Shown: positions 10,166 to 20,754 of the stretch, one piece after another | How the letters are laid out: every line of letters begins with the position of its first letter | Numbering within the stretch: position 1 is the first letter of the stretch | From: Aradus depressus | Taxonomy: Eukaryota; Arthropoda; Insecta; Hemiptera; Aradidae | Assembly (NCBI GenBank): GCA_963662175.1 | Contig: OY759218.1 | Span: 14,970,480-15,034,479 of the forward strand | Length of the DNA stretch: 64,000 nucleotides | Direction: 5' to 3' | The notes under the pieces: model-generated | Told to the model about the DNA's origin: nothing | Seen by the model: only the letters and a program-made list of their open reading frames with translations | The model's database searches: none | Made by a program: the position numbers and the translations under genes

Positions 10166-10391
10166 ATCAAATAAAATGCAGGATGTTGCGTAAATTTACA
10201 AACCTGGGAAATCTACAGTGAATTTCCGAACTTATTCAATTGATTTTTCAATTACATTTTTTTATTTTATTTTTTTTCGGAAGAATATGAGTAATGAGAA
10301 TAAAATAACAGGAAATTAAAAAATATATATAATTGTTTGACAAAAGTACATAATTAGTTACATAACAATATGAAAAGAAAATGGAGAGAGC

Positions 10392-10478
10392 TGAGAGCTC
10401 AGAGGTACCACGCTTGCCAATTGAGCTCAAGATCGCGGGTTCGAAACGCGGCAGAGGCCCTTAGGTTTTTCACTCCCC
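10392..10478 (+). repeat. SINE head fragment (tRNA-like part only)
   Basis: It contains AGCTCAGAGGTACC (A-box-like) and GCGGGTTCGAAACGCGG (B-box-like), then CCCTTAGG. The copy stops where a family A copy begins, so the body was lost or replaced. Confidence 0.8.
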
Positions 10479-10811
10479 CAGCTAGACGAAGTACAGGGGA
10501 AGTTATGTAATCGCTCAAAAATTCCTCCTGATTCCCAAAATATTGATTGCCAGTCAAATCGGCCCAATGGAATGAGTGAGGGGGGTGGGGGGGGGGGGGT
10601 CAGAGGAGAAGGGTTCGATCCAAAAACTCTTATAATGACGCCGATATGATGGATGTACCGACACAAAATTTTGAATGAGGAGTAAGAAGTCCCTTTGTAA
10701 CTATTGATTTTAAAAACGATGGATTGGTTTTGAAGAGAGAACGAAAACTTAACTGATTAAGTCATGCTGGGGAAGTACACTGACGGTGATTCACTGAAGA
10801 TTTTTTTTTTC
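10479..10811 (+). repeat. family A copy
   Basis: It runs from the AAGTACAGGGGAAGTTATGT end to TGCTGGGGAAGTACACTGAC, followed by the hairpin and a T-run. One internal module carries a poly-G expansion (10,574-10,600). Central modules are partly deleted. Confidence 0.8.
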
Positions 10812-10828
10812 ATTAGAGACGTGGAAAG

Positions 10829-11858
10829 CAGAGTTGGGCAAAAATTATTTGAGATAACGGATAACTGATAAATGAGGCTATTCGTTATTTTTTTTATCTA
10901 TGAGGTTCGGATATCCATCATCCGTTATTCGAAGATGTTAACAAATAACTCACGTTATTCTTATTTTTTATCTTCATCTTTATCTTTTATCTTTATGTTT
11001 ATCTTTTATCTTTATTTTTATCTTTTATCTTTATTTTTATCTTTTATCTTTATGTTTATCTTTTATCTTTATTTTTATCTTTATGTTTATCTTAATTTTT
11101 ATCTTTTATCTTTATGTTTATCTTTTATCTTTATAAAATAATCATTCGAATAAAAAGTTCATTCGACAGATAAAAATTTCATCCGAGGGATAAAAATGTC
11201 ATTTTGAAATAAATGAAAATTTATTGGACAACAAAAATTTTGAAAGAAATGAAAATTAATTGAGAAAATTTTTATTTTAACCATGACTTCAAAACAACCC
11301 TTTTTTCAAACATTTCGTCATATAATCTATTTGTTTTTGGGGCATCCGTAATGAACGCGAAGGAGAAAAGTCCACTGGTGCCGACGATGGTATCGCTTTA
11401 TTGTATTTCAAGAAAAGTTTTTTAATAGTCGCGTATTTTTCCAAAGAACTTAAAGTGATGTCTGGATCAGCGATGTATTCCAGAACCTAAAAACGAAAAA
11501 ATAAAATCGACTTAATTTGTAGAAAACTCGGCGTCTGCACGGTCCTCATCAGCTTTTCACTTGTGCAATTAAAACCAAAGTACTTAACAAAGGCCTTCCA
11601 TAGTGACGACATAGCGTTATGGCACTGTCCCCCCTTCCCATCTTTAAACAACCTGGAAAAATGTACTACAAATAAAAAATATTTTTTGGGGCGAATAACG
11701 AATAAAAAAATAACGGATAGTCGAATAACGGATAATTCAAACTTATTTCGGATAACGGATAACCAATCATCCGTGGTTATTAAAGTAGCAAATAACGAAT
11801 GAAAAATTATCTTTTATTCGTCATCCGAATGAAAATTTATTCCAATACGCTTAACTCT
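10829..11858. mobile_element. hAT-like non-autonomous element
   Basis: The left end is CAGAGTTGGGCAAAAATTAT and the right end is ...TTAACTCTG, a short inverted match. The flanks GTGGAAAG (10,821-10,828) and GTGGAAAA (11,859-11,866) form an 8-bp target duplication with one mismatch. ATAACGGATAAC motifs occur near both ends. No transposase frame is visible. A right-end copy of the same family is at 14,104-14,203. Confidence 0.85.
10958..11141. repeat. TTTATCTTTTATCTTTATG simple repeat
   Basis: A run of TTTATC-type units inside the hAT-like element. The long plus-strand open frame over it is a repeat artefact rich in Phe, Leu, Ser and Tyr. Confidence 0.95.
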
Positions 11859-11866
11859 GGTGGAAA

Positions 11867-11950
11867 ATTAAAAGTACACCAGAGCGCTATGGTAGTAGGC
11901 GATATGATCAGCTCGGCCATGAATCACAATAACTAACTATGAAAAGAATA
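11867..11950 (+). repeat. SINE 3' fragment
   Basis: The block ACACCAGAGCGCTATGGTAG to the GCGATATGATC end, followed by CATGAATCACAATAACTAAC. It faces the opposite-strand SINE that follows. Confidence 0.75.
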
Positions 11951-11987
11951 ATACAACTAGTTACAAAAGATAAAACAATATTTTTTT

Positions 11988-12233
11988 TTAGGTTAGGTTA
12001 GGTTAGGTTTTATGACTCATGCCCGGGCTTTAACTACGAGATCATATCGCCTACTACCAGAGCGCTCTTTCGTCACTCTGGTGAAAATGAGCCCGACTCT
12101 ACTCTGGGAGTCCTAAATTTTGCCTACCCTAAATTTTTATTCACCTAGGGCAGGGGTCTTTAACGAGTACCTGACATCGTACAGGCTCGGGACCATCGCT
12201 TAACGTCCCATCCGAAGGACGGCTTGCTTATTA
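11988..12233 (-). repeat. SINE with (TTAGG)4 telomere-like tail
   Basis: On the plus strand the 3' tail of this minus-strand SINE is written as four TTAGG units (11,988-12,008), then TTTTATGACTCATGCCCGGG. The body is intact to CCGAAGGACGG; the tRNA-like head is missing. Confidence 0.9.
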
Positions 12234-12289
12234 TTTATAATAGAATAGCAGAGATTTAGAGCTTATAGTTCACTGGAATATCGTGTTTT

Positions 12290-12660
12290 CCATTCCAAAT
12301 ATACAAAGTCATGTCTGTCTTTGTGTGTCTGTGAAATACAATAACTTCAGATAGAATGAATACATCAACATGAATCTAGCACTCCATAAGAACGATACAT
12401 ATTAATTTTCAGCGAAATCGGCCGAAGGGAAGTAGAGGATCAGGAGAGGGACTGGAATCAAAAACCCTAATAACTGCTGATGTAATGAAGGTATCGACAA
12501 AATATTTAGTATGAGGAATCAGAAGCCCCTATGTAAGTCAACTATTGATTTTTAGCATAAACGGTATATTGGTTGTAGGGGGAGAGCGAAAACTTAAATT
12601 ATTAATTCGTGCTGGGGAAGTACATTTCTGACCGATTACGTAACTTCTCATATACAACTG
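12290..12660 (+). repeat. family A copy
   Basis: Modules include AATCGGCCGAAGGGAAGTAG, CCCTAATAACTGCTGATGTA and GAGAGCGAAAACTTAAATTA, ending in GTGCTGGGGAAGTACATT and a second inverted end. Confidence 0.85.
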
Positions 12661-13412
12661 GGAAAGTACAAAACTAAGGATTGGAACCAAACAATTTTGA
12701 ATTATGGCACTACTGAAGTGATGAATTTGAGTTGAGCATGTTTAAATAAGCTTTAGTAGAAGCCTGGATAAAGGCCACTCCTTAGGAAGTAAGAGTGCAA
12801 GGTCAGATGAAATCATCACAACACACACACACACACATAACACATAGACACACGTCAATCCCAATCATCACTCACACATACATGTGTACATATCATTCTA
12901 CTCAAACACCAGTTGTCCCACACACATCTTTCATGACGCTCTCCTATACACTCCGGCCTTAGAAGTTCGTCGCCCCATTCAATATATCTTCTCGCCCCAT
13001 CTCATATTAACAAAATCTTAAAATACATTATGCTAAATAGACTTTATTTTATTATTTTTAGTGTTCCATGCCAAAATTAGCAAAACGGAACACATGGAAT
13101 CACTTCGGTGTCCGGAGATAGTGTGGTGGCCCAATTATAGACGTGAAGTATACAAAGTTGAATTTTGATTCTGGGGTTAATTTCAGGGGGTAAATTGGAA
13201 AATGAAAAAAAAAAAAACTTTTTCAAGGGTATCGTGTCACATGAAAGCTTATTGAAGCACGAATTCAACAATATATATGATGTATTTTTTTTATACATTT
13301 TGTGGGAAAAACGTTTAAAAATTGCAGTCACCCACCCTTATCACCAAAAGGATCGCTCAGAAAAATCTGAAAAAATCATAAACATTGAGAATTGGATGTT
13401 GATTAGCAACTG
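12661..13412. other. no gene recognised; (AC)n at 12,818-12,836
   Basis: Low-complexity and AT-rich DNA. The short open frames at 13,077-13,422 overlap on opposite strands and match no family I know. Confidence 0.5.
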
Positions 13413-13419
13413 TAGATTC

Positions 13420-13801
13420 TAATTGTAGGAATATTGAGGGTCAGTCAAAGATGGAAGAAAACAGGCAACACTATTCAAACGCCAACGTTTCAACTAATGT
13501 TTATGTTTAGTAATGTATTCATATTTATTTTAATTTGTATTAGTGTACGTTCATGTTTATGGTTAACAATGTATCTATATTTAATTTTAATGTTGATTAA
13601 TGTATTCATAGTAAGTCAGGTTCAATTTTTAACTCGTTACAATGTCTATGTTTATCAACACACTAATTTTGTTTTAATTGTGATTCTAATCTTGACTCCC
13701 CCCCCATGTTTGCAGGCCCTGATGATGATATAAAATATATCGAAACGTTGGCGATTGAATAGTGTTTTCTTCCATCTTTTACTGACCCTCAATATTCCTA
13801 C
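13420..13801. repeat. inverted-repeat element with GAAACGTTGGC motif
   Basis: The left arm (AGGAATATTGAGGGTCAGTC to CGCCAACGTTTC) is repeated inverted on the right (CGAAACGTTGGCGATTGAAT to CTCAATATTCCTAC). Each arm is about 70 bp and the centre is about 230 bp. Just inside the right arm is CTGATGATGATATA, then TATATCGAAAC, a core resembling retroelement 3' hairpins. Confidence 0.85.
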
Positions 13802-13969
13802 AATTGAGAATTAGGTGTAGATTGAGCCAAAATTATTTGGATTGAAAAATTCTAGCAAGATCAATTGTTTACTTCTTTATAACTGATGAACCATTGGTTT
13901 AACTATTAATAATTTAAGTGGGAAGCTGATGGCATGGAACACTAATTGTGCAAGTACAGTTTGCACTTG

Positions 13970-14100
13970 ACCGATTTTTTGACTTTATGTAATCGCTCAG
14001 AAATTCGATGCGGAGTTTTAAATGGAATTTCATGTTTTCCATCCTCCAGATTGTAAATATGAAAAACATAATGTTTGTCATAAGGACGACACTTATTGAT
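13970..14100 (+). repeat. family A end fragment
   Basis: It contains TTATGTAATCGCTCAGAAAT, TTCATGTTTTCC and then GGACGACACTTATTGATTTT. It stops at the hAT-like right end. Confidence 0.7.
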
Positions 14101-14103
14101 TTT

Positions 14104-14203
14104 CGGCCTATCCGTGGTTATTGAAGTAGCAGATAACGAATGAAAAATTATCTTTTATTTGTTATCCGAATGAAAATTTATTCGAATAGACCCAACTCTG
14201 GTG
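14104..14203. mobile_element. hAT-like right-end fragment
   Basis: It matches 11,760-11,858 (GAAGTAGCAGATAACGAATG to CCCAACTCTG). This copy ends CCCAACTCTG, closer to a consensus end than the 10,829-11,858 element. Confidence 0.8.
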
Positions 14204-14380
14204 GAAAGTTAAGCGATGGTGCCAAGCCTGTAGGTGAGATACTCGTTAAAGACCCTTATCCATTAGCCTAGGTGACTAAACCTAATTTAGGACTCCCTCC
14301 TCATTGTCGGGCTAAGTACACCAGAGCGCTATGGTAGTAGGCGATATGATCAGCTCGGCCATGAATCACAATAACTAACT
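14204..14380 (+). repeat. SINE body fragment
   Basis: It runs from GTTAAGCGATGGTGCC through CTCGTTAAAGACCC to GTAGTAGGCGATATGATCAG. It is the fuller version of the fragment at 11,867-11,950. Confidence 0.8.
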
Positions 14381-14430
14381 ACGAAAAGAATAATATAACT
14401 AGTTACAAAAGATAAAACAATATTTTTTTT

Positions 14431-14761
14431 AGATTAGGTTAGGTTTTATGACTCATGCCCGGGCTTTAACTATGAGGTCATATCGCCTACTACCAGAGCG
14501 CTCTTTCGTAACTCTGGTGGACATGAGCCCGACTCTACTATGGGAGTACTAAATTTCAATTCATCTAGGGTAGGGGTCTTTAACGAGTACCTGACATCGT
14601 ACAGGCTCGGGACAATCGCTTAACGTCCCATCCGAAGGACGGCGTGTTTAAGTTTATTTTACCTCCCAGATAAAAAAAACTAAGGGCCTCGGTCGGATTT
14701 CTAACCCACGATCTTGAGCGCAGAAGACAAGCACGCATCCCACTGAGCTACCGGCGCCCTC
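14431..14761 (-). repeat. SINE, near full length, TTAGG tail
   Basis: It starts with a short TTAGG tail (GATTAGGTTAGG) and TTTTATGACTCATG, and ends in the tRNA-like head CCCACTGAGCTACCGGCGCC. A-box and B-box positions (ACTGAGCTA and a mutated GGATTTCTAACCC) can be placed. Confidence 0.9.
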
Positions 14762-15079
14762 AACTTTCAATGTTGAAGTTTAACCAAGTCTCCGCTACTT
14801 CCGTCCCCTTCTTCGGGTTTGATATTAAGCATGATTTTTTTTTATCCCGAACTAAGGTATTTATTCCGTTTCTTGATCGGAGTAAAGATGGCTGTTTTAC
14901 TGAAAAAATGGCACTAAAAAACAGGGCTTTTTTCACGACAAATCTATAACAAGGTGTTAGATCTTTAAAAAAAACGTAGCAAAGTAGGGCATATTTTTTC
15001 TTTAGTAACCAATTACTGACATTTGCGTTAGGCTCATCCGTTAGAAACTCGCGGAGATAATCAATTTTGAAATCAGAAT

Positions 15080-15503
15080 ATACGGTAAAAAAAAAAGTTG
15101 TCGGAGAATCACCGATAGTGTACTTCCCCAGCAGGAGACATTCAACTAAATTTTCGCTCTCCCTACAAAACCAATCGACCATTTGGGTTAAAAATCAATA
15201 GTATCATAGATGAATCCTCATTGTATCGATACATTCATTACATATTATGTCGTTCATATGGGGTTTTCAATTTAAATTATTTGTCGGTACATTCACTACA
15301 TCGGCGGTTATTAGGATTTTTAAATTGAGCCCCCTCTCCTTGGGCTGATTTTGTTGAAAATCAAAAGATGTCGTCCTTAGAGGGTTCTGGGTACACATAT
15401 ACAATGTCGTATCGATACATTCATTCTATCGGGAGTTATCCTGTTCAGACACACACACACAGACAGGTCTTTTTTCATTTTTGGATCAGGAGGTAGGAAA
15501 CCA
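15080..15503 (-). repeat. family A copy, interrupted by a LINE
   Basis: It begins GTCGGAGAATCACCGATAGT then GTACTTCCCCAGC, continues through two modules and ends at GGATCAGGAGGTAGGAAACC. The rest of the element resumes after the inserted LINE, at 15,981-16,070. Confidence 0.85.
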
Positions 15504-15504
15504 T

Positions 15505-15980
15505 GCAACGCAGTACTCGAACCTATTTGGACTTACGGACGTGAACTCTGGGGTTCTGCCAAGGCTTCCAATCTCCAGCGCATCCAATCCTTTTAATCCA
15601 AAATCTTTCGTAAAATAGCCAATGCTCCTTATTACGTCTCCAACAAAACTCTTCACACTGACATTAACGTACCTTTTGTCACCAAAGTCGCTAAATCCAA
15701 GTATAAAAAATTCCGTAAAAAAGACCGTGCCCTCCATTCTGCCATACTTCCCCAACGACGGCTTAAGCGTCAATTGCCTAGAGACCTCCTTAGCAGCAGC
15801 AGCAGTGACAGTGATTAGTTACAAATGAGAGGAAATCAGTGACTAGGGAGTGTCACCACTGGGTGATTTCTCCCCTCTTGACATTTTGACATTGCCATTA
15901 TCTCTCTATTAACACATTTGCTTGTAGTATTTATTTTTATATAGTTGTAAATATCTGTTTGTAAATTAAAAAAAAAAAAA
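15505..15980 (+). pseudogene. Jockey-like LINE, 5'-truncated, ORF2 C-terminus
   Basis: The plus frame gives ELWGSAKASNLQRIQSF, KIFRKIANAPYYVSNKTLHT, DINVPFVTKVAKSKYKKF and QRRLKRQLPRDLLSSSSSD. This is the conserved C-terminal region of Jockey-clade ORF2 proteins (YG-QLWG-A..., NAP-YVSN-TLH-DL-IP). One stop and a frameshift break it. It ends in an A-tract (15,968-15,980). The flanks GGATCAGG-AGGTAGGAAACC and GGATCAGGGAAAAC look like a target-site duplication within the family A copy. Confidence 0.88.
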
Positions 15981-16070
15981 GGATCAGGGAAAACATGAAA
16001 TTCCGGTGAAATCTCAACACTGAATTTCTGATCACATAACTTCCCCTATACTTCGTATATCTGGAGAAGT
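15981..16070 (-). repeat. family A, far side of LINE insertion
   Basis: ACATGAAATTCCGGTGAAAT to CCCCTATACTTCGTATATCT. It completes the copy begun at 15,080. Confidence 0.85.
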
Positions 16071-16072
16071 AA

Positions 16073-16280
16073 AAATTTCCTTTGTGAACACGATAACTCC
16101 TAATAGAATGAATATATTAACAAGGAAGAAGGAGATAAAGGGGAGGGCGCAAAAAGTGCCGAAATAATGAAAGCACAGACACACAATTTAGTAAGATTTT
16201 AAGCCGAAATGGTCGACTGGTTTAGAGGGAGAGCGAAAACTGGGGATCGCAGCTGGGGAAGTACATTCCAGGTTATACAT
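16073..16280 (+). repeat. family A copy, short
   Basis: It has GAACACGATAACTCC, then a shortened module, GAGAGCGAAAACTGG and GCAGCTGGGGAAGTACATTC. Confidence 0.75.
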
Positions 16281-16289
16281 TATACCAAC

Positions 16290-16955
16290 ATTAGAAAAAA
16301 AAAATTTCCAGGGCAAAAGTTGTAGATTTGCATTTACTTGGAAAGTAGTCTATATATAACGTGTACAGTTGCCTTCAAACTCGACTTGATGTTTATAATG
16401 ACTCTTTTCTGCTTGTTAAGGAAAGTTTCTTCGTTTTATTATTGCACAAACCATTAGCTTGGACGAGTCCTGTTCAACGAACCGTTTTAGTTGTAATGGG
16501 GAAATTGTAACAACCTCGAGGAGACTGATAAGGGCATTTTTAGGAAAATATGGAATAGATTTGTTAATAATAATTCGTGTTCAAAAAGTTCAACGTGGAG
16601 GCTAACGCAGCAAGCGAGCCTTACTGAAATTATATCTATAATATAGAAAAGTATTGTAATCATTCGAAAATCTGAAACGATTATAGCTATGAACTTCACA
16701 TGTCATATCGCAGCCCAGCCGCTTCAGAAGTGACATAACTCAAAATTCGTCAATTTTTGGTTTATGTCGCAAATGAGGTAAGAAAAATGATCTCTTTATT
16801 CAGGAAAAACGACACATCTCGGGTTCCAATAGATTAGAAACTAGAAAGAAAAACGTACGAGCCCTCATTACTTCAAAATAGTTATTTCAAATCACAGTAA
16901 TTTTTTCGTGTCTTTTTACAGGCATTCATGATTTTTGATTTGTGTCACTTCAGTC
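16290..16955. other. no gene recognised
   Basis: Unassigned AT-rich DNA without repeat landmarks. The minus-strand frame at 16,487-16,699 is hydrophobic and short and matches no known family. Confidence 0.4.
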
Positions 16956-16998
16956 TTTATGCGGTTTTGAATTTAGATATGAAATTTCATGACAAATA
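16956..16998 (-). repeat. family A, left of MITE
   Basis: TTTTGAATTTAGATATGAAA then TTTCATGACAAATA. The element continues at 17,678 after the inserted MITE. Confidence 0.7.
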
Positions 16999-17677
16999 CA
17001 GTAGAACCTCTATAAGTCGAACATCAAGGGAGACGCCAAAAAATTCGAGTTATAGAGTTTTCGACTTATGGAGGATTTCGACAGGCGGATTTTGATTCGA
17101 CTTGTAGAGGTTAAGATTCATTCTAAGTAATTTTGAGTTAGAGAGGTGAAATAAATAATAATTCAAGTTACAGAGGTAACAAACATATTTATATTTATTA
17201 TAAATCAACATTATTTCAAAACATCCTTAAAATAAAAAATACGTAGTATATGTAGGTAGGTATTAAAAAAATGCAGTAATTTTTTTTTTGCTTTAGATAA
17301 TTGGTAATCCTATTTATTGTATACTCCTAAATTGTTTTCTAAGAAACAATGGTGTACATTGTCGGCAAATTCTTAAAGTCGGTAACTTATTTTTTTTCGA
17401 GCTATAGAGGTAATAAGTTTCAAATAATCGAGTTTTAAAGGTTGTAAAATAAAACATTGCTATGTTTGAGATACAGAGGTCCAATTTATTTTTTCGAGTT
17501 ATAGAGGGAAAATATGTACTAAAATGGCTTGTAGGGACTCACTGATTATTTCGACTAATAGAGGGTTGAGATTTCGACTAAAGGAGGTTTTGGGGCTTGA
17601 AGGAAAAGAACAAAACTTTTTTTTCGAGTTTTGGAGGTTTTCGACTTATCGAGGTTCGACTTAATGAGGTTCTACTG
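16999..17677. mobile_element. pogo/Tc1-mariner-like MITE
   Basis: Inverted ends CAGTAGAACCTCTATAAGTC and GACTTAATGAGGTTCTACTG lie between TA dinucleotides (16,997-16,998 and 17,678-17,679), the expected TA target duplication. The interior repeats TCGAGTTATAGAGG-type words many times in both senses. It has inserted into a family A copy. Confidence 0.92.
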
Positions 17678-17679
17678 TA

Positions 17680-17857
17680 CATCTGTCGGGAGTTGTCGTT
17701 TTCACAGACACACACAGAGACAGACAGCAATTTTTTGTTTAATTTTTGAATTCAAGGAGTCAAAAAACTTGAAGCTCAAATGAAAACTCAACATTGAATT
17801 TCTGATCGATTACATAGCTTGTCTTTTACTTTGTATAGCTGGGAAGTATAGAAACTA
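17680..17857 (-). repeat. family A, right of MITE
   Basis: CATCTGTCGGGAGTTGTCGT, CAGACACACACAGAGACAG and the end GCTGGGAAGTA. Confidence 0.8.
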
Positions 17858-17869
17858 GAATAAGGCTGG

Positions 17870-18180
17870 CTTACCACCCGTCCAGTGCAGTATGCAAACC
17901 AACACTGGTAGCTAGACGTATAGGTCAAATAGAGGGGAGGGAGTATATGATATATTTTGATCTATATTGTGGACGCCCCCTCCCCTATTTGACCTATCCT
18001 TCCAGCTACCAGTGTTCTGGACTTTAGTGGTAACCTAGTTTTATATTTTATATTTTAAAAGTATGTACCTATTTATACCACTGAGGATGACACAATGTAG
18101 TCAAAAACCTTTGTTTTGGTTTATAAAATAAATAATGGGAAAACTACCTCTTGTTTTATTCGATATATCTCACCCCATAA
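17870..18180 (+). repeat. foldback repeat C, copy 1
   Basis: GGTCAAATAGAGGGGAGGG is followed after about 30 bp by its inverted match CCCCTCCCCTATTTGACC, with outer arms CTGGTAGCTAG and CAGCTACCAG. Downstream is CACTGAGGATGACACAATG. A second copy lies at 18,400-18,985. Confidence 0.8.
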
Positions 18181-18199
18181 CATTTATTTATCAATTAAG

Positions 18200-18395
18200 A
18201 GATAATTACTTCAATATTCTTTAGAGCATTTTACTTCGGGGCCTAAGTACATTTAATAAGACACCGCTTGTATTTATGACCTAATCAAAAATATTTAAAA
18301 ATAGAAGTTGCACAGAAAACTGAAAGACACATTTTTTTTTTTTAATAAAATTATTTCGCAGGTTGCCCAGTTTACGAGACCCCGAGAAAATACTA
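18200..18395 (+). repeat. family B fragment
   Basis: ACTTCGGGGCCTAAGTACAT, ACCGCTTGTATTTATGACCT and GAAAACTGAAAGACACA match the middle of family B at 36,440-36,600. Confidence 0.7.
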
Positions 18396-18409
18396 ATAGA
18401 CAACAGAAT

Positions 18410-18985
18410 GAGGTTAGGTAACCACATGTCCAGTGCAGTGTGCAAACCAGCGCTGTAGCTAGGTTCGAAACCCGGCGAGGCCCTCAGGTTTTTATCTAGG
18501 AGGTGAAAAACCTTGAGCACACCGTCCTTCGGATGGGACCCGGGCCTATACGATGTCAAATATTCGTTAAAGACCCACTAAGCTAGGTGAATAAAAATTT
18601 AGGGTAGGCAAAATTCAGGACTTCATAGTAGACTCGGGCTCATGTCCACCAGAGCGACAAAAGACTTTGGTAGTAGGCGAGAGGACGTTAAAAGCTTAGA
18701 TTTTTTACCTGGGAGGTGAACAAACCCTGAGTCCAATAACTGGATGCATAAGTCAAATAGGGGAGAAGGGAGGTTAGAAGGTATGTTAACCTTTATTGTT
18801 ACCCCTCCCCGCCACTTACATTTGACCTATTCTTTAACCTAGGCACCCTGATGTCGTAAATTGTATATTTTAAAATTATGTGTTTACGTTGTAGGTGTAC
18901 TGCTGAGGATGAAACAATATTATATCGTAAATAGTGGGAAGACAAACTTTTGTTTGATTCGATATATCTCATCCTAGCTACATCT
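18410..18985 (+). repeat. foldback repeat C, copy 2, split by a SINE
   Basis: CCAGTGCAGTGTGCAAACCA starts the copy. After the SINE at 18,455-18,690 it resumes with AAGTCAAATAGGGGAGAAGG, the inverted arm TTGACCTATTC, and CTGCTGAGGATGAAACAATA. Confidence 0.75.
18455..18690 (+). repeat. SINE inserted in repeat C
   Basis: GGTTCGAAACCCGGCGAGGC to GACTTTGGTAGTAGGCGA. It lacks the GTTAAGCGATGGTCC block and the head 5' of the B box. Confidence 0.8.
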
Positions 18986-18989
18986 TACT

Positions 18990-19520
18990 ATCATTTAAGA
19001 TAAACAAGGCATTTCAATACAAATGCTTGTTTTGATAGGGACAGGAGCGCTGCTCCGTGGTGAAACTGCAAAGTAGCGAATTTAGGACAGTTTCCAGTCT
19101 GTTTCAGTCTTCTCTACCATTTCCTCGCATGCCCAATACTGTCTACAGGGCAAGCTATTTTATTGCAGTTTATTTCGTTCCATTTTAAATGCAGATATTT
19201 TTCCCTTATAGTCAGTCATCTTTGAAACCTTTGCAACGAGTAGAACCCAAGATGGACAACGCCGAGTGACCGGCTAGTCGGATATAAGTGGTCCCTTCAA
19301 GGTTTTTATAAATGATTTCTACTTTTCACATATTACAACTAAATTTTTCATGGCTTCAAGCACGGTCATGAACTGCATTCCAATGACAACTCACTCTCCT
19401 TGATCCAAATTTTTATAAACCAGGGTCTTGAAAATATGTACTTCCTACGAATTTGGTTCAGTACGAACATTTTATTTGTCGAGGGAGGGGAGAGAGAAAA
19501 AGAGAGAAAGAAAATATATT
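18990..19520. other. no gene recognised
   Basis: No repeat landmark or coherent coding frame is visible, apart from a GA-rich stretch near 19,485-19,515. Confidence 0.4.
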
Positions 19521-19524
19521 GAAA

Positions 19525-19797
19525 AACTCGTCGGTGAGTCACCGGCAATGTATTTTCCCTGAACAAATTAATCAATTAAGTTGTCGCTCTCCCTCTAAAA
19601 CCAATCGTTTGGGCCTCTCCCCCTAATCATCCCTTTATTTTGACCAATTTGGCTGAAAATAAATAGATGTCATTAAATTCCACTTTTTTTATTTTTATTT
19701 TTTTATTTTTAGAATTAGGAGATCGGGAAACATCAAATTCCGATGAAAACTCGACATTGAATTTCAGGCCAATTACACAACTAGCTGGGGAAGTGAT
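19525..19797 (-). repeat. family A copy, short
   Basis: The hairpin CGGTGAGTCACCGGC, then GTCGCTCTCCCTCTAAAACC, one module, and the end CTAGCTGGGGAAGT. This is one of the few short copies with both ends. Confidence 0.85.
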
Positions 19798-19874
19798 AAT
19801 TGTTGAAAACAGTATTGAGTGGAACGTCATGAACCCACTCAAAGAACGTAACCATTGTACACGTTAGTAAAATT

Positions 19875-20180
19875 AGAGTAAGTTAAGTAATCGGAAAGAA
19901 ATTTGATGTTACGTTATCACCGAAATTTCATATTCAAAAACAAAATCCTGTGTGAGTGAACACATTAACTACCGATAGGATATCGACACGAAATTTTATA
20001 TGTCCAGAATACCATGAGGACCTATTGTATATTGACTTTCAGCTAAATCGGCCAAAGGGAAGGTGGGGAGTCAGCTCAAAAGCTTAGTGACTGTCGATTT
20101 AACTAATGTATCAACACGAAATTTAGTACGAGGATTCAGAAGTTCCTGAATAAGTACTGCTTCACTAAAAGGGCCGAAGG
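19875..20180 (+). repeat. family A copy
   Basis: AGTAATCGGAAAGAAATTTG, CACATTAACTACCGATAGGA and two shortened modules. Confidence 0.75.
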
Positions 20181-20745
20181 GAGGGACAACATTGTATTCT
20201 CTCGAAAACATGATATGATTTGTATACTGTATACGTGAAGACTATTTATCGGGGCTTTTGTTCATATGATATGTATCTGAAAGAATACAATTTTGAGGCA
20301 GTACAGAATCAGCTATTGTCAACATTATCTAACCGGACGCTAGACATAGACGGAAATCAAGTCTGAAATCATCATATTTCCGACATTAACTAGTCCATTC
20401 TGCTAATACCGACAATAATAAGCTATTTTCGATAATACCTGCCTTGTCCCTTGTTTGCAAAATGTTAAGCAAAACGCAAATTACCAATAACTCTTCATGG
20501 TATGGTAATAACGCTCGAAATTATGTTTCTTTGTTTGAACTCTGTATTAATGATGATGTGAATGAGAATGATGAGTATCATTTGAGAGCCAATAAAACAT
20601 TTGAGATAATTTATGCCTCTAAATATTTTCATAATGAAACATGAACGAGATATGAATAGCTATAACATTTGGTCGTAGCATAGACAAAGTGTAGAAGGGT
20701 AAATAGAGTCGTCACCGTAAACAGTGGGTCACTATATATAACACT
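20181..20745. other. no gene recognised
   Basis: A 66-codon frame (20,444-20,644) begins with TTG and contains no family motif. The rest is unassigned. Confidence 0.4.
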
Positions 20746-20754
20746 GGGGATCCA

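Noticed and set aside
10872..11141. 89-codon plus-strand frame rich in Phe/Leu/Ser/Tyr
   Set aside because: Produced by the TTTATC simple repeat inside a hAT-like element.
13705..13760. Functional hammerhead ribozyme
   Set aside because: The CTGATGA and GAAAC core words are present, but there is an extra T and stem I cannot be formed; kept only as a structural observation.
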